Source: Pseudomonas mucidolens | GTDB lineage: Bacteria; Pseudomonadota; Gammaproteobacteria; Pseudomonadales; Pseudomonadaceae | Direction: 5' to 3' | DNA length: 64,000 bases | NCBI RefSeq assembly: GCF_900106045.1 | Contig: NZ_LT629802.1 | Span: forward strand, 5,394,001-5,458,000 | Notes under the pieces: model-generated | Databases searched by the model: none | Told to the model about the DNA's origin: nothing | Seen by the model: the letters and a program-made list of their open reading frames with translations, nothing else | Made by a program: the position numbers and the translations under genes | In this document: positions 13,217 to 23,529 of the stretch, piece by piece | How the letters are laid out: every line of letters starts with the position of its first letter | How positions within the stretch are numbered: position 1 is the stretch's first letter

Positions 13217-15214
13217 ATGCCCAGCCGTCGTGAGCGTGCCAACGCCATTCGTGCCCTCAGCATGGATGCCGTGCAAAAAGCCAACAGCGGCCATCCCGGT
13301 GCCCCGATGGGCATGGCGGATATCGCCGAGGTACTTTGGCGTGACTACCTGAAACACAACCCGAGCAACCCTTCGTTCGCCGACCGCGACCGCTTCGTGC
13401 TGTCCAACGGCCACGGCTCGATGTTGATCTATTCGCTGCTGCACCTGACCGGCTACGACGTCACCATTGATGACCTCAAGAGCTTCCGCCAGTTGCACAG
13501 CCGCACCCCGGGCCACCCGGAATTCGGCTACACCCCAGGCGTGGAGACCACCACCGGTCCCCTGGGCCAGGGCCTGGCCAACGCCGTGGGTTTTGCCCTG
13601 GCTGAAAAAGTCCTGGCGGCGCAGTTCAACCGTCCGGGGCATAACGTCGTCGACCACCACACCTATGTGTTCCTGGGTGATGGCTGCATGATGGAAGGCA
13701 TTTCCCACGAAGTGAGCTCCCTGGCCGGTACCCTGGGCCTGGGCAAGCTGATCGCTTTCTACGATGACAACGGCATCTCCATCGACGGCGAAGTCGAAGG
13801 CTGGTTCACCGACGATACGCCAAAGCGTTTCGAAGCCTACAACTGGCAGGTGATCCGCAACGTCGACGGCCACGATCCGGAAGAGATCAAGATCGCCATC
13901 GAAACCGCGCGCAAGAGCGAGCAGCCGACCCTGATCTGCTGCAAGACCACCATCGGTTTCGGTTCGCCGAACAAGCAGGGCAAGGAAGATTGTCACGGCG
14001 CCCCGCTGGGTGACGCGGAAATCGCCCTGACCCGTGAAGCGCTGAAGTGGAACCATGGCCCGTTCGAAATTCCGGCTGACATCTACGCCGAGTGGGACGC
14101 CAAGGAAACCGGTCGTGCCGCCGAGGCGGAGTGGGACCAGCGTTTCGCCGCCTATTCTGCCGAGTTCCCTGAGTTGGCCAACGAGCTGGTGCGTCGCCTT
14201 GCCGGTGACCTGCCTGCCGATTTCTCGGAGAAAGCCTCGGCCTACATCGCCGAAGTCGCGGCCAAGGGCGAGACCATTGCCAGCCGTAAAGCCAGCCAGA
14301 ACACCCTGAACGCCTTCGGTCCGCTGCTGCCTGAGATCCTCGGTGGTTCGGCTGACCTGGCCGGCTCCAACCTGACCTTGTGGAAGGGCTGTAAAGGCGT
14401 ATCGGCTGAAGACGCCAGCGGCAACTACATGTACTACGGCGTGCGTGAGTTCGGCATGAGCGCGATCATGAACGGCGTTGCCCTGCACGGTGGCCTGGTG
14501 CCTTACGGTGCAACCTTCCTGATGTTCATGGAATACGCCCGCAACGCCGTACGCATGGCCGCGCTGATGAAGAAGCGCGTGATCCATGTATACACCCACG
14601 ATTCCATCGGCCTGGGTGAAGACGGCCCGACGCACCAGCCGGTCGAACAACTGACCAGCCTGCGCACCACGCCTAACCTCGATTGCTGGCGCCCAGCCGA
14701 CGCGGTTGAATCGGCCGTGGCCTGGAAGCACGCGATCGAGCGCAAGGACGGCCCTTCGGCGCTGATCTTCTCCCGTCAGAACCTGCAACATCAGGTTCGC
14801 AGCGACGCGCAGATCGCCGATATCAGCCGTGGCGGCTACGTGCTCAAGGACTGCGCTGGCGAGCCGGAGCTGATCCTGATCTCCACCGGTTCCGAAGTGG
14901 GCCTGACCGTCCAGGCCTACGACAAGCTGACCGAGCAGGGTCGTAAAGTGCGTGTGGTTTCGATGCCGTGCACCAGCGTCTTCGAAGCCCAGGATGCCGG
15001 TTACAAGCAATCGGTCCTGCCGTTGCAGGTCAGTGCGCGTATCGCCATCGAAGCCGCGCATGCCGACTACTGGTACAAGTACGTGGGCCTGGAAGGCCGC
15101 GTGATCGGCATGACCACCTACGGTGAGTCGGCGCCAGCGCCAGCGCTGTTCGAGGAGTTCGGTTTCACCCTGGAAAATATCCTGGGCCAGGCTGAAGAGC
15201 TGCTGGAAGACTAA
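13217..15214 (+). CDS. tktA: transketolase
   Basis: Transketolase moves two-carbon ketol units between sugar phosphates in the pentose phosphate pathway, using thiamine pyrophosphate. The 665-residue protein is full length. It has [14 protein letters not shown], the TPP-binding [13 protein letters not shown] with downstream DDNGISIDG, and the transketolase signature GEDGPTHQP. The ATG at 13217 follows CAGGAGATC. It is divergent from the ArsR-metK operon and upstream of epd and pgk; this order matches other pseudomonads. Confidence 0.98.
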   Translation: MPSRRERANAIRALSMDAVQKANSGHPGAPMGMADIAEVLWRDYLKHNPSNPSFADRDRFVLSNGHGSMLIYSLLHLTGYDVTIDDLKSFRQLHSRTPGHPEFGYTPGVETTTGPLGQGLANAVGFALAEKVLAAQFNRPGHNVVDHHTYVFLGDGCMMEGISHEVSSLAGTLGLGKLIAFYDDNGISIDGEVEGWFTDDTPKRFEAYNWQVIRNVDGHDPEEIKIAIETARKSEQPTLICCKTTIGFGSPNKQGKEDCHGAPLGDAEIALTREALKWNHGPFEIPADIYAEWDAKETGRAAEAEWDQRFAAYSAEFPELANELVRRLAGDLPADFSEKASAYIAEVAAKGETIASRKASQNTLNAFGPLLPEILGGSADLAGSNLTLWKGCKGVSAEDASGNYMYYGVREFGMSAIMNGVALHGGLVPYGATFLMFMEYARNAVRMAALMKKRVIHVYTHDSIGLGEDGPTHQPVEQLTSLRTTPNLDCWRPADAVESAVAWKHAIERKDGPSALIFSRQNLQHQVRSDAQIADISRGGYVLKDCAGEPELILISTGSEVGLTVQAYDKLTEQGRKVRVVSMPCTSVFEAQDAGYKQSVLPLQVSARIAIEAAHADYWYKYVGLEGRVIGMTTYGESAPAPALFEEFGFTLENILGQAEELLED

Positions 15215-15246
15215 GGCTGTAGATTGGGGTGGCTGTACTGGCCTCA

Positions 15247-15309
15247 TCGCGAGCAAGCCCGCTCCCACATTAGATCGCGATCCAAATGTGGGAGCGGGCT
15301 TGCTCGCGA
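15247..15309. repeat. REP pair, type B (GCAAGCCCGCTCCCACA family)
   Basis: Two inverted arms TCGCGAGCAAGCCCGCTCCC and its complement surround a 15-base loop in the tkt-epd gap. This is an intact copy of the sequence that the IS110 element at 48708 has entered. Confidence 0.9.
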
Positions 15310-15354
15310 AGGCGGCGGCACATTCACCCTATAACCACGGTAATCGAGAACCCC

Positions 15355-16416
15355 ATGCCTCAACCGCGTCGCTACAAAGTTGCACTCAACGGCTACGGCC
15401 GGATTGGTCGTTGCGTCCTGCGGGCTCTGTTCGAACGAGGGGCGGCGGCGGGCTTTGAGATTGTCGCGATCAATGATCTGGCCGACATGGCCAGCATCGA
15501 ATACCTGACACGCTTTGACTCCACCCACGGCCGGTTCCCCGGCGAAGTGCGGGTCGACGGCGATTGTCTGCATATCAATGGCGACTGCGTGAAAGTCCTG
15601 CGCAGTGCCACGCCCGAGGGCATCGACTGGGCGACGCTGGACGTCGACCTGGTGTTGGAATGCTCCGGTGCCTACAACACGCGTGCCGACGGCCAGCGCT
15701 TTCTCGACGCCGGCGCACCGCGCGTGCTGTTTTCCCAGCCGATGGCCAGCGAGGCGGATGTCGACGCCACCATCGTCTACGGCGTCAACCAGGATTGCCT
15801 GAGCGGTGCCGAACTGCTGGTGTCCAACGCTTCTTGCACCACCAACTGCGGTGTGCCGCTGCTGCGCTTGCTGGATCAGGCGATTGGCTTGGAGTATGTG
15901 TCGATCACCACCATCCACTCGGCGATGAACGACCAGCCGGTGATCGACGCTTATCATCATGAAGACTTGCGCCGTACGCGCTCGGCCTTCCAGTCGGTGA
16001 TTCCGGTGTCCACCGGCCTGGCTCGCGGTATCGAACGCTTGCTGCCGGAACTTGCCGGGCGAATCCAGGCCAAAGCAGTGCGTGTGCCAACCGTGAACGT
16101 GTCGTGTCTGGACATTACGATGCAGACTGTCAGCGACACCGACGCCAGCGAGGTCAACCGGATCCTGCGCGAAGCCGCTACCCACGGCCCGCTCAAAGGC
16201 TTGTTGGCCTACACCGAGTTGCCCCACGCCAGTTGTGATTTCAACCACGACCCACATTCGGCAATTGTCGATGCCAGTCAGACCCGTGTTTCCGGCCCAC
16301 GGCTGGTGAACATCCTGGCCTGGTTCGACAACGAATGGGGGTTTGCCAACCGAATGCTGGATGTTGCAGAACATTATCTGCAAACCGCTTCAGCCCTTTC
16401 TGTCTCTCACAAATAG
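15355..16416 (+). CDS. epd: D-erythrose-4-phosphate dehydrogenase
   Basis: Epd oxidises erythrose-4-phosphate to 4-phosphoerythronate, the first step toward pyridoxal phosphate. It is a GAPDH-fold protein of 353 residues with the NAD motif NGYGRIGR (12-19), catalytic Cys161 in SNASCTTNC and the C-terminal [12 protein letters not shown]. The erythrose-4-phosphate type rather than true GAPDH is inferred from its place between tkt and pgk, the usual epd-pgk-fba cluster, and from the sequence around [12 protein letters not shown]. Confidence 0.93.
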   Translation: MPQPRRYKVALNGYGRIGRCVLRALFERGAAAGFEIVAINDLADMASIEYLTRFDSTHGRFPGEVRVDGDCLHINGDCVKVLRSATPEGIDWATLDVDLVLECSGAYNTRADGQRFLDAGAPRVLFSQPMASEADVDATIVYGVNQDCLSGAELLVSNASCTTNCGVPLLRLLDQAIGLEYVSITTIHSAMNDQPVIDAYHHEDLRRTRSAFQSVIPVSTGLARGIERLLPELAGRIQAKAVRVPTVNVSCLDITMQTVSDTDASEVNRILREAATHGPLKGLLAYTELPHASCDFNHDPHSAIVDASQTRVSGPRLVNILAWFDNEWGFANRMLDVAEHYLQTASALSVSHK

Positions 16417-16436
16417 TAACTCAGGAAATGCGACCC

Positions 16437-17600
16437 ATGACCGTGTTGAAGATGACCGACCTCGATCTGCAAGGTAAGCGCGTACTGATTCGCGAAGACC
16501 TCAACGTCCCAGTCAAGGACGGTGTTGTCAGCAGCGATGCGCGAATCCTGGCTTCGCTGCCGACCATCAAGCTGGCCCTGGAAAAAGGCGCGGCCGTGAT
16601 GGTCTGCTCGCACTTGGGTCGTCCGACCGAAGGTGAGTTCTCGGCCGAAAACAGCCTCAAGCCGGTAGCCGATTACCTGAGCAAGGCGTTGGGCCGTGAA
16701 GTGCCGCTGGTGGCGAACTACTTGGGCGGCATTGACGTCAAGGCGGGCGACATCGTGTTGTTCGAAAACGTGCGCTTCAACAAGGGCGAGAAAAACAACA
16801 GTGACGAACTGGCCCAGCAATATGCGGCCCTGTGCGACGTATTCGTGATGGACGCTTTCGGCACCGCTCACCGCGCCGAGGGTTCGACCCATGGCGTCGC
16901 CAAGTTCGCTAAAGTCGCCGCGGCAGGTCCATTGCTGGCCGCAGAACTCGAGGCCCTGGGCAAAGCGCTGGGTGCGCCGGACCAGCCGATGGCGGCCATC
17001 GTGGCCGGCTCGAAGGTTTCCACCAAGCTCGACGTGCTCAACAGCTTGAGCCAGATCTGTAACCAATTGATCGTCGGTGGCGGCATTGCCAATACGTTCC
17101 TGGCGGCTGCCGGTCACCCGGTGGGCAAATCCCTGTACGAACCGGACCTGCTGGACACCGCCCGCGCCATCGCCGGCAAAGTCAGCGTGCCGCTGCCGGT
17201 CGATGTAGTGGTCGCCAAAGAATTCGCCGAAAGCGCCGAAGCCACCGTCAAGCTGATTGCGGATGTCGCGGCTGACGACATGATCCTGGATATTGGCCCG
17301 CAAACTGCGGCCAACTTCGCCGAACTGCTGAAAGCGTCCCGGACCATCCTGTGGAACGGCCCGGTCGGCGTGTTCGAGTTCGACCAGTTCGGCAATGGCA
17401 CCAAAGTGCTGGCCCAGGCGATCGCGCAAAGCTCGGCGTTCTCCATCGCAGGCGGCGGCGACACCTTGGCTGCCATCGATAAATATGGCGTCAGCGATCA
17501 AATCTCCTACATTTCTACCGGTGGTGGCGCGTTCCTTGAGTTTGTTGAAGGCAAGGTCCTGCCCGCGGTTGAAGTGCTGGAAAGCCGGGCCAAAGGCTAA
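16437..17600 (+). CDS. pgk: phosphoglycerate kinase
   Basis: Pgk interconverts 1,3-bisphosphoglycerate and 3-phosphoglycerate with ATP in glycolysis and gluconeogenesis. 387 residues, full length: REDLNVP near the N-terminus, [28 protein letters not shown], and the nucleotide-binding GGGDTLAAI near the C-terminus. ATG 16437 lies 11 bases after AGGA; an ATG at 16428 is too close to the Shine-Dalgarno. It starts 20 bases after the epd stop, so the two are co-transcribed. Confidence 0.98.
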   Translation: MTVLKMTDLDLQGKRVLIREDLNVPVKDGVVSSDARILASLPTIKLALEKGAAVMVCSHLGRPTEGEFSAENSLKPVADYLSKALGREVPLVANYLGGIDVKAGDIVLFENVRFNKGEKNNSDELAQQYAALCDVFVMDAFGTAHRAEGSTHGVAKFAKVAAAGPLLAAELEALGKALGAPDQPMAAIVAGSKVSTKLDVLNSLSQICNQLIVGGGIANTFLAAAGHPVGKSLYEPDLLDTARAIAGKVSVPLPVDVVVAKEFAESAEATVKLIADVAADDMILDIGPQTAANFAELLKASRTILWNGPVGVFEFDQFGNGTKVLAQAIAQSSAFSIAGGGDTLAAIDKYGVSDQISYISTGGGAFLEFVEGKVLPAVEVLESRAKG

Positions 17601-17629
17601 GGCTCACGGTCTGGAAAAGGAGTATTCCC

Positions 17630-17851
17630 ATGATCAAGTCGTTTGCGCTGGTGATCGCGGCGGGCCTGTTGGCTGGCTGTGGCAGCGCGCCGAAGGCGGC
17701 ACCCGAAGCTGAGAGCGCGGAGCCGGAAACGGGCTGCTATCAATCTGAGTGGCAGGCCGAAACCCTGCCGGTGATCAGTAAGCGCATAGGGCCTGATAGG
17801 CTGGAGAAATACGATTCTCCGCCCAAAGGTAAGGAACAGGGTTGCCCTTGA
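17630..17851 (+). CDS. small lipoprotein of unknown function
   Basis: A 73-residue protein with a lipoprotein signal (lipobox LLAGC, Cys about residue 17), then an Ala/Glu/Pro-rich linker and two cysteines (GCYQSEWQ and the C-terminal QGCP) that could form a disulphide. No family is recognised. It is 29 bases after pgk with a good AAAAGGAG Shine-Dalgarno and is probably in the pgk-fba operon. Likely sits in the envelope. Confidence 0.7.
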   Translation: MIKSFALVIAAGLLAGCGSAPKAAPEAESAEPETGCYQSEWQAETLPVISKRIGPDRLEKYDSPPKGKEQGCP

Positions 17852-17911
17852 TGGGTCTGATTCACTAACCGACAGCAGTGGCGGCTTCGTGCCGCCGTTC
17901 GAGGAGTGGCA

Positions 17912-18247
17912 ATGAAAGGCGTTATCGCCCTGGTGGCCCTGGCGTTATTGGCCGGCTGCAGCAACCTGGACATGTTCGGCAACCAGGCTGAACCGCAGGA
18001 CACATGGACGACCTGGACCTGTGACAGCCGGGCACAAGTGATCTGGCGGTTTGTCGATGACAGCCGCAGCCAGGTGGATGTACGCCTGGGTGGGGCGGAG
18101 CAGGTCTATCGTCTCAAACAGGATGTGGCCGCCTCGGGGGCGCTGTACAGCAACGACCAGCTGGCGTTTCACACAAAGGGTGAGGAAGGCCTGGTTTACT
18201 GGGTTGCCACCGACGATTTGATCGGCCGGGGTTGCAAAGCCCAGTAA
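17912..18247 (+). CDS. MliC-like lysozyme inhibitor lipoprotein
   Basis: A 111-residue lipoprotein (lipobox LLAGC, Cys about residue 16). The mature part has WTCDSRAQVIWRF and ASGALYSNDQLAFHTKGEEG, the layout of the MliC/YbjM fold that binds C-type lysozyme, with paired cysteines (TCD near the start and GRGCKAQ at the end). ATG 17912 follows GAGGAG; a GTG two codons upstream is in frame. Family membership is by motif recall and moderately sure. Confidence 0.7.
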   Translation: MKGVIALVALALLAGCSNLDMFGNQAEPQDTWTTWTCDSRAQVIWRFVDDSRSQVDVRLGGAEQVYRLKQDVAASGALYSNDQLAFHTKGEEGLVYWVATDDLIGRGCKAQ

Positions 18248-18279
18248 GCAGACGATTTCAAAATAGATGAGATCCAAGG

Positions 18280-18307
18280 GTGGGAGCGGGCTTGCTCGCT
18301 CCCACAC
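18280..18307. repeat. REP, type B, single palindrome
   Basis: GTGGGAGCGGGCTTGCTCGC followed by TCCCACAC: a self-complementary REP unit in the 218-base gap before fba. The rest of that gap shows no gene; it presumably holds the fba promoter. Confidence 0.85.
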
Positions 18308-18465
18308 CTGATTCGGTTTCAAAAGTGATATCGGTGTTGAACCGGATACACAAAAAACGATTCAGCAGGGCAGCTAGGCAAACCCTGACCTGCAATAACT
18401 TGAATAGCAGTCGCCGCTACGGCAGGCTTGCACGATTAACGACCCTCGACCGGGAGAGAGAGACA

Positions 18466-19530
18466 ATGGCACTTATCAGCATGCGTCAAATGCTGGACCA
18501 CGCAGCCGAGTTCGGCTACGGCGTACCAGCCTTTAACGTCAACAACCTTGAGCAAATGCGCGCCATCATGGAAGCCGCTGACAAGACTGACTCTCCAGTG
18601 ATCGTCCAGGCTTCGGCCGGTGCGCGTAAATACGCTGGCGCCCCATTCCTGCGTCACCTGATCCTGGCGGCCATCGAAGAATTCCCGCACATCCCGGTGT
18701 GCATGCACCAGGACCACGGCACCAGCCCTGACGTCTGCCAGCGCTCGATCCAGCTGGGCTTTTCCTCGGTGATGATGGACGGCTCCCTGGGCGAAGACGG
18801 CAAGACCCCGACCGACTACGACTACAACGTGCGCGTCACCCAACAAACCGTGGCCATGGCTCACGCCTGCGGCGTATCGGTGGAAGGCGAGCTGGGTTGC
18901 CTGGGTTCGCTGGAAACCGGTATGGCCGGCGAAGAAGACGGCATCGGTGCCGAAGGCGTGCTGGATCACAGCCAGATGCTGACCGATCCGGAAGAAGCCG
19001 CTGACTTCGTCAAGCGCACCCAGGTGGATGCCCTGGCCATCGCCATCGGCACCAGCCACGGCGCCTACAAGTTCACCAAGCCGCCTACCGGCGACGTGCT
19101 TGCCATCGACCGCATCAAGGAAATCCACAAGCGCATCCCTAACACCCACCTGGTGATGCACGGTTCTTCCTCGGTACCGCAAGAGTGGCTGGCGATCATC
19201 AACCAGTACGGCGGCGATATCAAAGAAACCTATGGCGTACCGGTTGAAGAAATCGTCGAAGGTATCAAGCACGGCGTGCGCAAGGTCAACATCGACACCG
19301 ACCTGCGCCTGGCGTCCACCGGCGCGATGCGTCGCCTGATGGCCACCAACCCGAGCGAATTCGATCCGCGCAAATTCTTCGGCGCCACCGTCACCGCCAT
19401 GCGTGACGTGTGTATCGCGCGTTATGAAGCCTTTGGCACGGCGGGCAACGCCTCGAAGATCAAGCCGATTTCGTTGGAGGCGATGTACCAGCGTTATTTG
19501 AAAGGTGAGTTGAACGCCAAGGTGAACTGA
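18466..19530 (+). CDS. fba: class II fructose-1,6-bisphosphate aldolase
   Basis: A zinc-dependent aldolase splitting fructose-1,6-bisphosphate into two triose phosphates. 354 residues with AFNVNNLEQ, the zinc-binding [22 protein letters not shown], and VMHGSSSVP with NIDTDLR near the C-terminus. The ATG at 18466 follows GGGAGAGAG. It is followed by a strong terminator and closes the tkt-epd-pgk-fba block of central carbon metabolism. Confidence 0.98.
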   Translation: MALISMRQMLDHAAEFGYGVPAFNVNNLEQMRAIMEAADKTDSPVIVQASAGARKYAGAPFLRHLILAAIEEFPHIPVCMHQDHGTSPDVCQRSIQLGFSSVMMDGSLGEDGKTPTDYDYNVRVTQQTVAMAHACGVSVEGELGCLGSLETGMAGEEDGIGAEGVLDHSQMLTDPEEAADFVKRTQVDALAIAIGTSHGAYKFTKPPTGDVLAIDRIKEIHKRIPNTHLVMHGSSSVPQEWLAIINQYGGDIKETYGVPVEEIVEGIKHGVRKVNIDTDLRLASTGAMRRLMATNPSEFDPRKFFGATVTAMRDVCIARYEAFGTAGNASKIKPISLEAMYQRYLKGELNAKVN

Positions 19531-19533
19531 GCC

Positions 19534-19683
19534 TTAGGTGTTTAAAAAGCCCGCAGCGATGCGGGCTTTTTTTCGGCCGGAATTTGCTTCGTTTTCGCGA
19601 GATGGAATGCTGGTGACTTGGCGCTCAATGACCCGGAACACATCGCTCACGTCCTGAACCAGAATGCGTAGTTGTGCCTTCAT
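19534..19683 (-). CDS. possible small protein, 49 residues
   Basis: An open frame beginning MKAQLRILVQDVSDVFRVIE with AAGGA 8 bases upstream of the ATG. Its last 12 codons run through the fba terminator, which argues against strong selection on the C-terminus. No family is recognised; it could be a real small cytoplasmic protein or chance. Confidence 0.3.
   Translation of the reverse strand: MKAQLRILVQDVSDVFRVIERQVTSIPSRENEANSGRKKARIAAGFLNT
19544..19573 (+). terminator. intrinsic terminator of fba
   Basis: AAAAAGCCCGCAGCGATGCG followed by GGCTTTTTTT: stem GCCCGCA/TGCGGGC, GCGA-type loop and seven T residues, 14 bases after the fba stop. Confidence 0.93.
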
Positions 19684-19843
19684 GGCAAATCCTTCACTCA
19701 AGAGAAGAATGGCCACCGTTTGCTGCGAAACAAATGGGGTGGCAACTGTACGCGGGTTCGCAGACCGAGGCGTTAAGACCCGACAGACCCGAAGGCCTCC
19801 CACGCACAGCGGCAATAACAAATACGGCAGCCCAGGGTGTACG

Positions 19844-20509
19844 TCAGTCGTGATCAATATCCAGTTTGGCAAACGTCACTTTGCCACCTTCCTTACTGTC
19901 GCCCTTGTTGTCCTGAACGTAGACCCCGGCCTTGAAGTACAACGGCTTCTTGCCCCAGGCCGCGCCGATGCGTTCATTCCATTGCCCGCTGGCCGCCCGG
20001 ACGCTCAAGAGCCCGGCCTTGTTCAAATTGATGACGTAGGTGAAGTTTCGCTCCAGCGGAACATTTTCGGCGACGATGATTACCCGGCCTTCGCTGTCAT
20101 CCGGGCGCATGCGGACCTTGGCGACGATGTTGCCGCTCTGGGTTTTCTCCTTGTACTGGTACTCGACTTTCAACAACGGCTTCTGACTGTCATAGGCGTG
20201 AATCTGGCCGATCACGATCTTGCCGGAGGACGGCACCTGGTTGACGGCCAAGGTGGCGCGCAGGAAGTTGTCGGCTTCGGTATAGGTCCAATTGCGTAGC
20301 CGCCCATCGGTGTAGGTTTCTCGCAGCTCGCTGCGTGGATAGATGGCATTTTCGGTGCGGGTACCGGTAACGGGTGTCCAGAATTGCACGCTGCTGCCTT
20401 TGGCCTGGAAGTATTTGCCGTTGAAACCACTGAGCAGCTTGGGAGTGTTAATTGTGGCAGGTGGGGTTCCGACGGGAATGCTCAGGTTCCAGGTGGACAG
20501 GTCGATCAT
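19844..20509 (-). CDS. polysaccharide lyase family 7 (alginate lyase), no signal peptide
   Basis: A 221-residue beta-jelly-roll PL7 lyase. All three family motifs are present: RSELRE (59-64), QIH (102-104) and YFKAGVYVQ (191-199), supplying the catalytic Arg, Gln, His and Tyr. PL7 enzymes cut alginate by beta-elimination. No Sec signal is visible at the ATG, so it may be cytoplasmic or leave by another route; PAO1 has a similar signal-less PL7 (PA1167, from memory). No alginate genes are nearby. Confidence 0.9.
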   Translation of the reverse strand: MIDLSTWNLSIPVGTPPATINTPKLLSGFNGKYFQAKGSSVQFWTPVTGTRTENAIYPRSELRETYTDGRLRNWTYTEADNFLRATLAVNQVPSSGKIVIGQIHAYDSQKPLLKVEYQYKEKTQSGNIVAKVRMRPDDSEGRVIIVAENVPLERNFTYVINLNKAGLLSVRAASGQWNERIGAAWGKKPLYFKAGVYVQDNKGDSKEGGKVTFAKLDIDHD

Positions 20510-20829
20510 GAGGTGCGCCTTTTAAAAACGTAAGAAGAGCCAAAAGGCTTTGGCCCGCGTGTTCGCCTATTCGTTATAAGCGGCTGGTAAACGTTTGTTA
20601 ATCACTTTAAGGCGATTTATTGGCGTCAAGAGTCTGTCAAAAAGCCATCTTTCCCATGACAGGGGGCCTGTGGCGCTTGACCGTTAGTCGGCTCAGTGAT
20701 CTTTGGCACAACGATGGCACCGTCGTCACTTCTGCTTTACAGGATCCAAGGCTAGAGTGAGACCTCACGATCTGTCCGGCTTTTTCTCTCAAAAGTGACC
20801 GGAATACATCTTCAAGGATAAGAAGCAGC
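20510..20829. other. 320-base intergenic region
   Basis: Lies between the divergent PL7 lyase and the response-regulator gene. It is locally A+T-richer than its surroundings and must hold both promoters. No gene, repeat or convincing operator was seen. Confidence 0.5.
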
Positions 20830-22962
20830 ATGGAATGCGTTCCAACCCAGCACGGCGAAGCCTCTTCGGTACTCCTGGTGGTCGATGACTACCCGGAAAA
20901 CCTGATCAGCATGCGCGCGCTTCTGCAGTGCGAGGATTGGCAAGTGGTCACCGCAGCGTCCGGTCTCGAAGCCTTGGCGTTACTGCTGGAACATGACGTA
21001 GACCTGGTATTGCTGGATGTAAAAATGCCCGGTATGGATGGTTTTGAAGTGGCTCGGATGATGCGTGGCAGCCAGCGTACCTGCATGACGCCGATCATTT
21101 TCTTGAGCGCCAGCGCACATTCTCCGACGGCGGTACTTGAAGGCTACGCCAGCGGTGGTATCGACTACCTGCTCAAGCCGTTCGACCCGCTCATTCTCAA
21201 GCCCAAGGTTCAGGCCCTGTTGGAGCATCAGCACAACCGACGGGCGTTGCAGCGTCTGAGCCACGACCTGGAGCTGGCGAGGGCCTTTAATGCCTCGGTG
21301 CTCGAGAATGCCGCCGAGGGCATTCTGGTGGTGGGCGAGGACGGCGTCATCAGCTACGCCAACCCGGCGATTTCGCGATTGCTCAATGCGCCGGTTGGCG
21401 AGTTGCAAGGCCAGACGCTGCTGAGTTTCCTGCAAAAACCTCACGTGCCTGACTGGCGCGAGTCCGAGTTATACGCCGGCTATCGTCGAGGCGAGACCTG
21501 GCGCTTGCATGACGCCATTTTGCGCACCGTACCCGGCCAACAACTGCCCGTGGCGATGTCATGCGCACCCTTGCCGGATGAGCAGAAGGCAATGGTGGTC
21601 ACCGTGCTGGATATGTCTGAAGTGCGCCATTTGCACGAGCAACTGGAGTTCCAGGCGGTGACCGATCCGCTGACGGGGCTGCTCAATCGGCGTGGCTTCT
21701 ATCAGGCCGTGGAAACCGTGTTACAGCACCACGAACGTAACGAGCGCAACGAGCACACGTTAGTACTGCTGTACCTGGATCTGGACGGTTTCAAACGGAT
21801 CAACGACTCCCTTGGGCACGAGGCTGGCGACCAGATGCTGGGCTGGGTCTCGGCGCAATTGAAAACCTGCCTGCGCGGCTACGACATTCTCGGGCGCATG
21901 GGCGGTGATGAATTCACCGCATTACTGGAGCTGGAGTATCCGGAGCAGGCGGCAAAAATCGCCGAGAAACTCATCGAGCGGGTATCCATCTGCCAGCAAG
22001 TCGATGGTCTGGACGTCATGCTGGGTGCCAGCATCGGCATTGCGACGTTCCCCGACTGCGGCAACGATCTGGACGGCTTGCTGCATGCGGCGGACATTGC
22101 GATGTACGAAGCCAAGCGAGCGGGCCGTCAGCAATATCGCTATTACGATCAGGAGATGAACGGCCGCGCCCGCTCGCGGCTGATGCTTGAAAACAGCGTG
22201 GGCACAGCGATCGACAACAAAGATGTCACGTTGGTGTATCAACCCCAGGTGTCCCTCGAGGATGGTCATTTAAGAGGCGTCGAAGCGTTACTGCGCTGGC
22301 AGCACCCGAGCGTCGGTGATGTGCCGCCAGGGTTGTTCCTGCCGTTGCTTGAAGGGGCGCGATTGATCAGCCAACTCAGCAGTTGGATTTACCAGCAGGT
22401 GGCCGCCCAACGGGCTGCGTGGGCGCGGATCATGCGCGATGACTGGGTGCTCAGTGTGAGTCTGAGCAGCAGTCAGTTCAATATGCCCAATCTGGCCGAC
22501 CAACTGCAGCAGGTGCTGGAGCGACATGGGTTGCACGGCCGGCAACTGGAAGTCGAAATATCCGAAGAAAGCCTGATGCAAAACCTCGAGCAATCCACCA
22601 AACAGCTGAAGTTGTTGCGGCGCGTGGGTGTGCGTCTCGCCCTGGACGATTTCGGGGCAGGTCACTGTTCCTTGGCGCATCTGCGAAACCTCGCGTTCGA
22701 TACCGTCAAACTCGCGCCCCAACTGATTGCCCGCCTGCCGGGCTCGCGTCGGGATGCGGCGATGGCTCGCAGCATTATCGAGTTGTGTGGGCATTTCGAT
22801 TTGTTGGTGATTGCCCAAGGCGTTGAAACCCTGGAGCAATGCCAGTGGTTGAAGGCCCATGGTTGCCAACTGATCCAGGGGCCGATCATCGCCCTGCCGT
22901 TGATTGCCGAGGAGATCAGCCTCTGGCCGCAGCCTTTCGAGCTGTGCGCAGGCCCTTGCTGA
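20830..22962 (+). CDS. response regulator-PAS-GGDEF-EAL protein, EAL domain degenerate
   Basis: A 710-residue soluble cyclic-di-GMP signalling protein. The receiver domain (about 14-130) has acidic D19/D20, phosphoacceptor D63 and K116; a PAS domain covers about 152-265. The GGDEF domain (about 275-440) has an intact GGDEF at 358-362 and an RxxD inhibitory site (RGYD, 349-352) five residues before it. The EAL domain (about 455-695) keeps E485 and D606/D607, but the metal-binding Asn is Ser544, the K-x-D aspartate is Ala629 and the catalytic Glu of AEGVET is Gln663. It is therefore predicted to be a phosphorylation-controlled diguanylate cyclase with a non-catalytic EAL. No partner kinase is adjacent. 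Confidence 0.93.
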   Translation: MECVPTQHGEASSVLLVVDDYPENLISMRALLQCEDWQVVTAASGLEALALLLEHDVDLVLLDVKMPGMDGFEVARMMRGSQRTCMTPIIFLSASAHSPTAVLEGYASGGIDYLLKPFDPLILKPKVQALLEHQHNRRALQRLSHDLELARAFNASVLENAAEGILVVGEDGVISYANPAISRLLNAPVGELQGQTLLSFLQKPHVPDWRESELYAGYRRGETWRLHDAILRTVPGQQLPVAMSCAPLPDEQKAMVVTVLDMSEVRHLHEQLEFQAVTDPLTGLLNRRGFYQAVETVLQHHERNERNEHTLVLLYLDLDGFKRINDSLGHEAGDQMLGWVSAQLKTCLRGYDILGRMGGDEFTALLELEYPEQAAKIAEKLIERVSICQQVDGLDVMLGASIGIATFPDCGNDLDGLLHAADIAMYEAKRAGRQQYRYYDQEMNGRARSRLMLENSVGTAIDNKDVTLVYQPQVSLEDGHLRGVEALLRWQHPSVGDVPPGLFLPLLEGARLISQLSSWIYQQVAAQRAAWARIMRDDWVLSVSLSSSQFNMPNLADQLQQVLERHGLHGRQLEVEISEESLMQNLEQSTKQLKLLRRVGVRLALDDFGAGHCSLAHLRNLAFDTVKLAPQLIARLPGSRRDAAMARSIIELCGHFDLLVIAQGVETLEQCQWLKAHGCQLIQGPIIALPLIAEEISLWPQPFELCAGPC

Positions 22963-23005
22963 ATTGGTTACACTGGCGACCATTCCACCCCCGTCGTCCG
23001 AGCCC

Positions 23006-23512
23006 ATGACCGCGCTGAAATACCTCCAGGCTTATCCCGCTGCCTTGCAAGACCAAGTGCGCCAATTGATCGCCAAGGATCAACTGGGCGAGTATCTGCA
23101 ACAGCGTTACCCCGAGCGCCATGACGTGCAAAGCGATAAGGCGCTGTACAGCTATGCCCTGGCATTGAAGCAGGAACATCTGCGCAATGCGCCGGCCATC
23201 GACAAGGTACTGTTCGATAATCGTCTTGACCTGACTCACCGCGCCCTGGGCCTGCACACCAGCATTTCCCGGGTGCAGGGTGGCAACCTCAAATCGAAGA
23301 AAGAGATCCGTATCGCCGCCTTGTTCAAGGAGGCTGCGCCGCAGTTCCTGAAAATGATCGTGGTCCACGAGCTGGCGCACTTCAAGGAATCGGACCACAA
23401 CAAAGCGTTCTATAAACTCTGCGAGCACATGTTGCCCGGTTATCATCAGGTGGAGTTTGACCTGCGGGTTTACCTGACGTATCGGGACCTGGCAGGCAAG
23501 GCGCGGGAATAA
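23006..23512 (+). CDS. YgjP-like M48-type metallopeptidase
   Basis: A 168-residue protein with the zinc motif HELAHFKESDHNKAFYKL: an HExxH plus a downstream H, as in the DUF45/YgjP family of SprT-like and M48-type proteins. It has no signal peptide or membrane segment, so it is cytoplasmic. The substrate is unknown. The ATG at 23006 was chosen because upstream in-frame codons overlap the end of the preceding gene. Followed 17 bases later by a small helix-turn-helix gene. Confidence 0.8.
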   Translation: MTALKYLQAYPAALQDQVRQLIAKDQLGEYLQQRYPERHDVQSDKALYSYALALKQEHLRNAPAIDKVLFDNRLDLTHRALGLHTSISRVQGGNLKSKKEIRIAALFKEAAPQFLKMIVVHELAHFKESDHNKAFYKLCEHMLPGYHQVEFDLRVYLTYRDLAGKARE

Positions 23513-23529
23513 CCCAAGAGGACGGCAGC

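Noticed and set aside
13211..15268. 685-codon open frame opposite tkt
   Set aside because: Mirror frame of transketolase, with no ribosome-binding site or recognisable domain.
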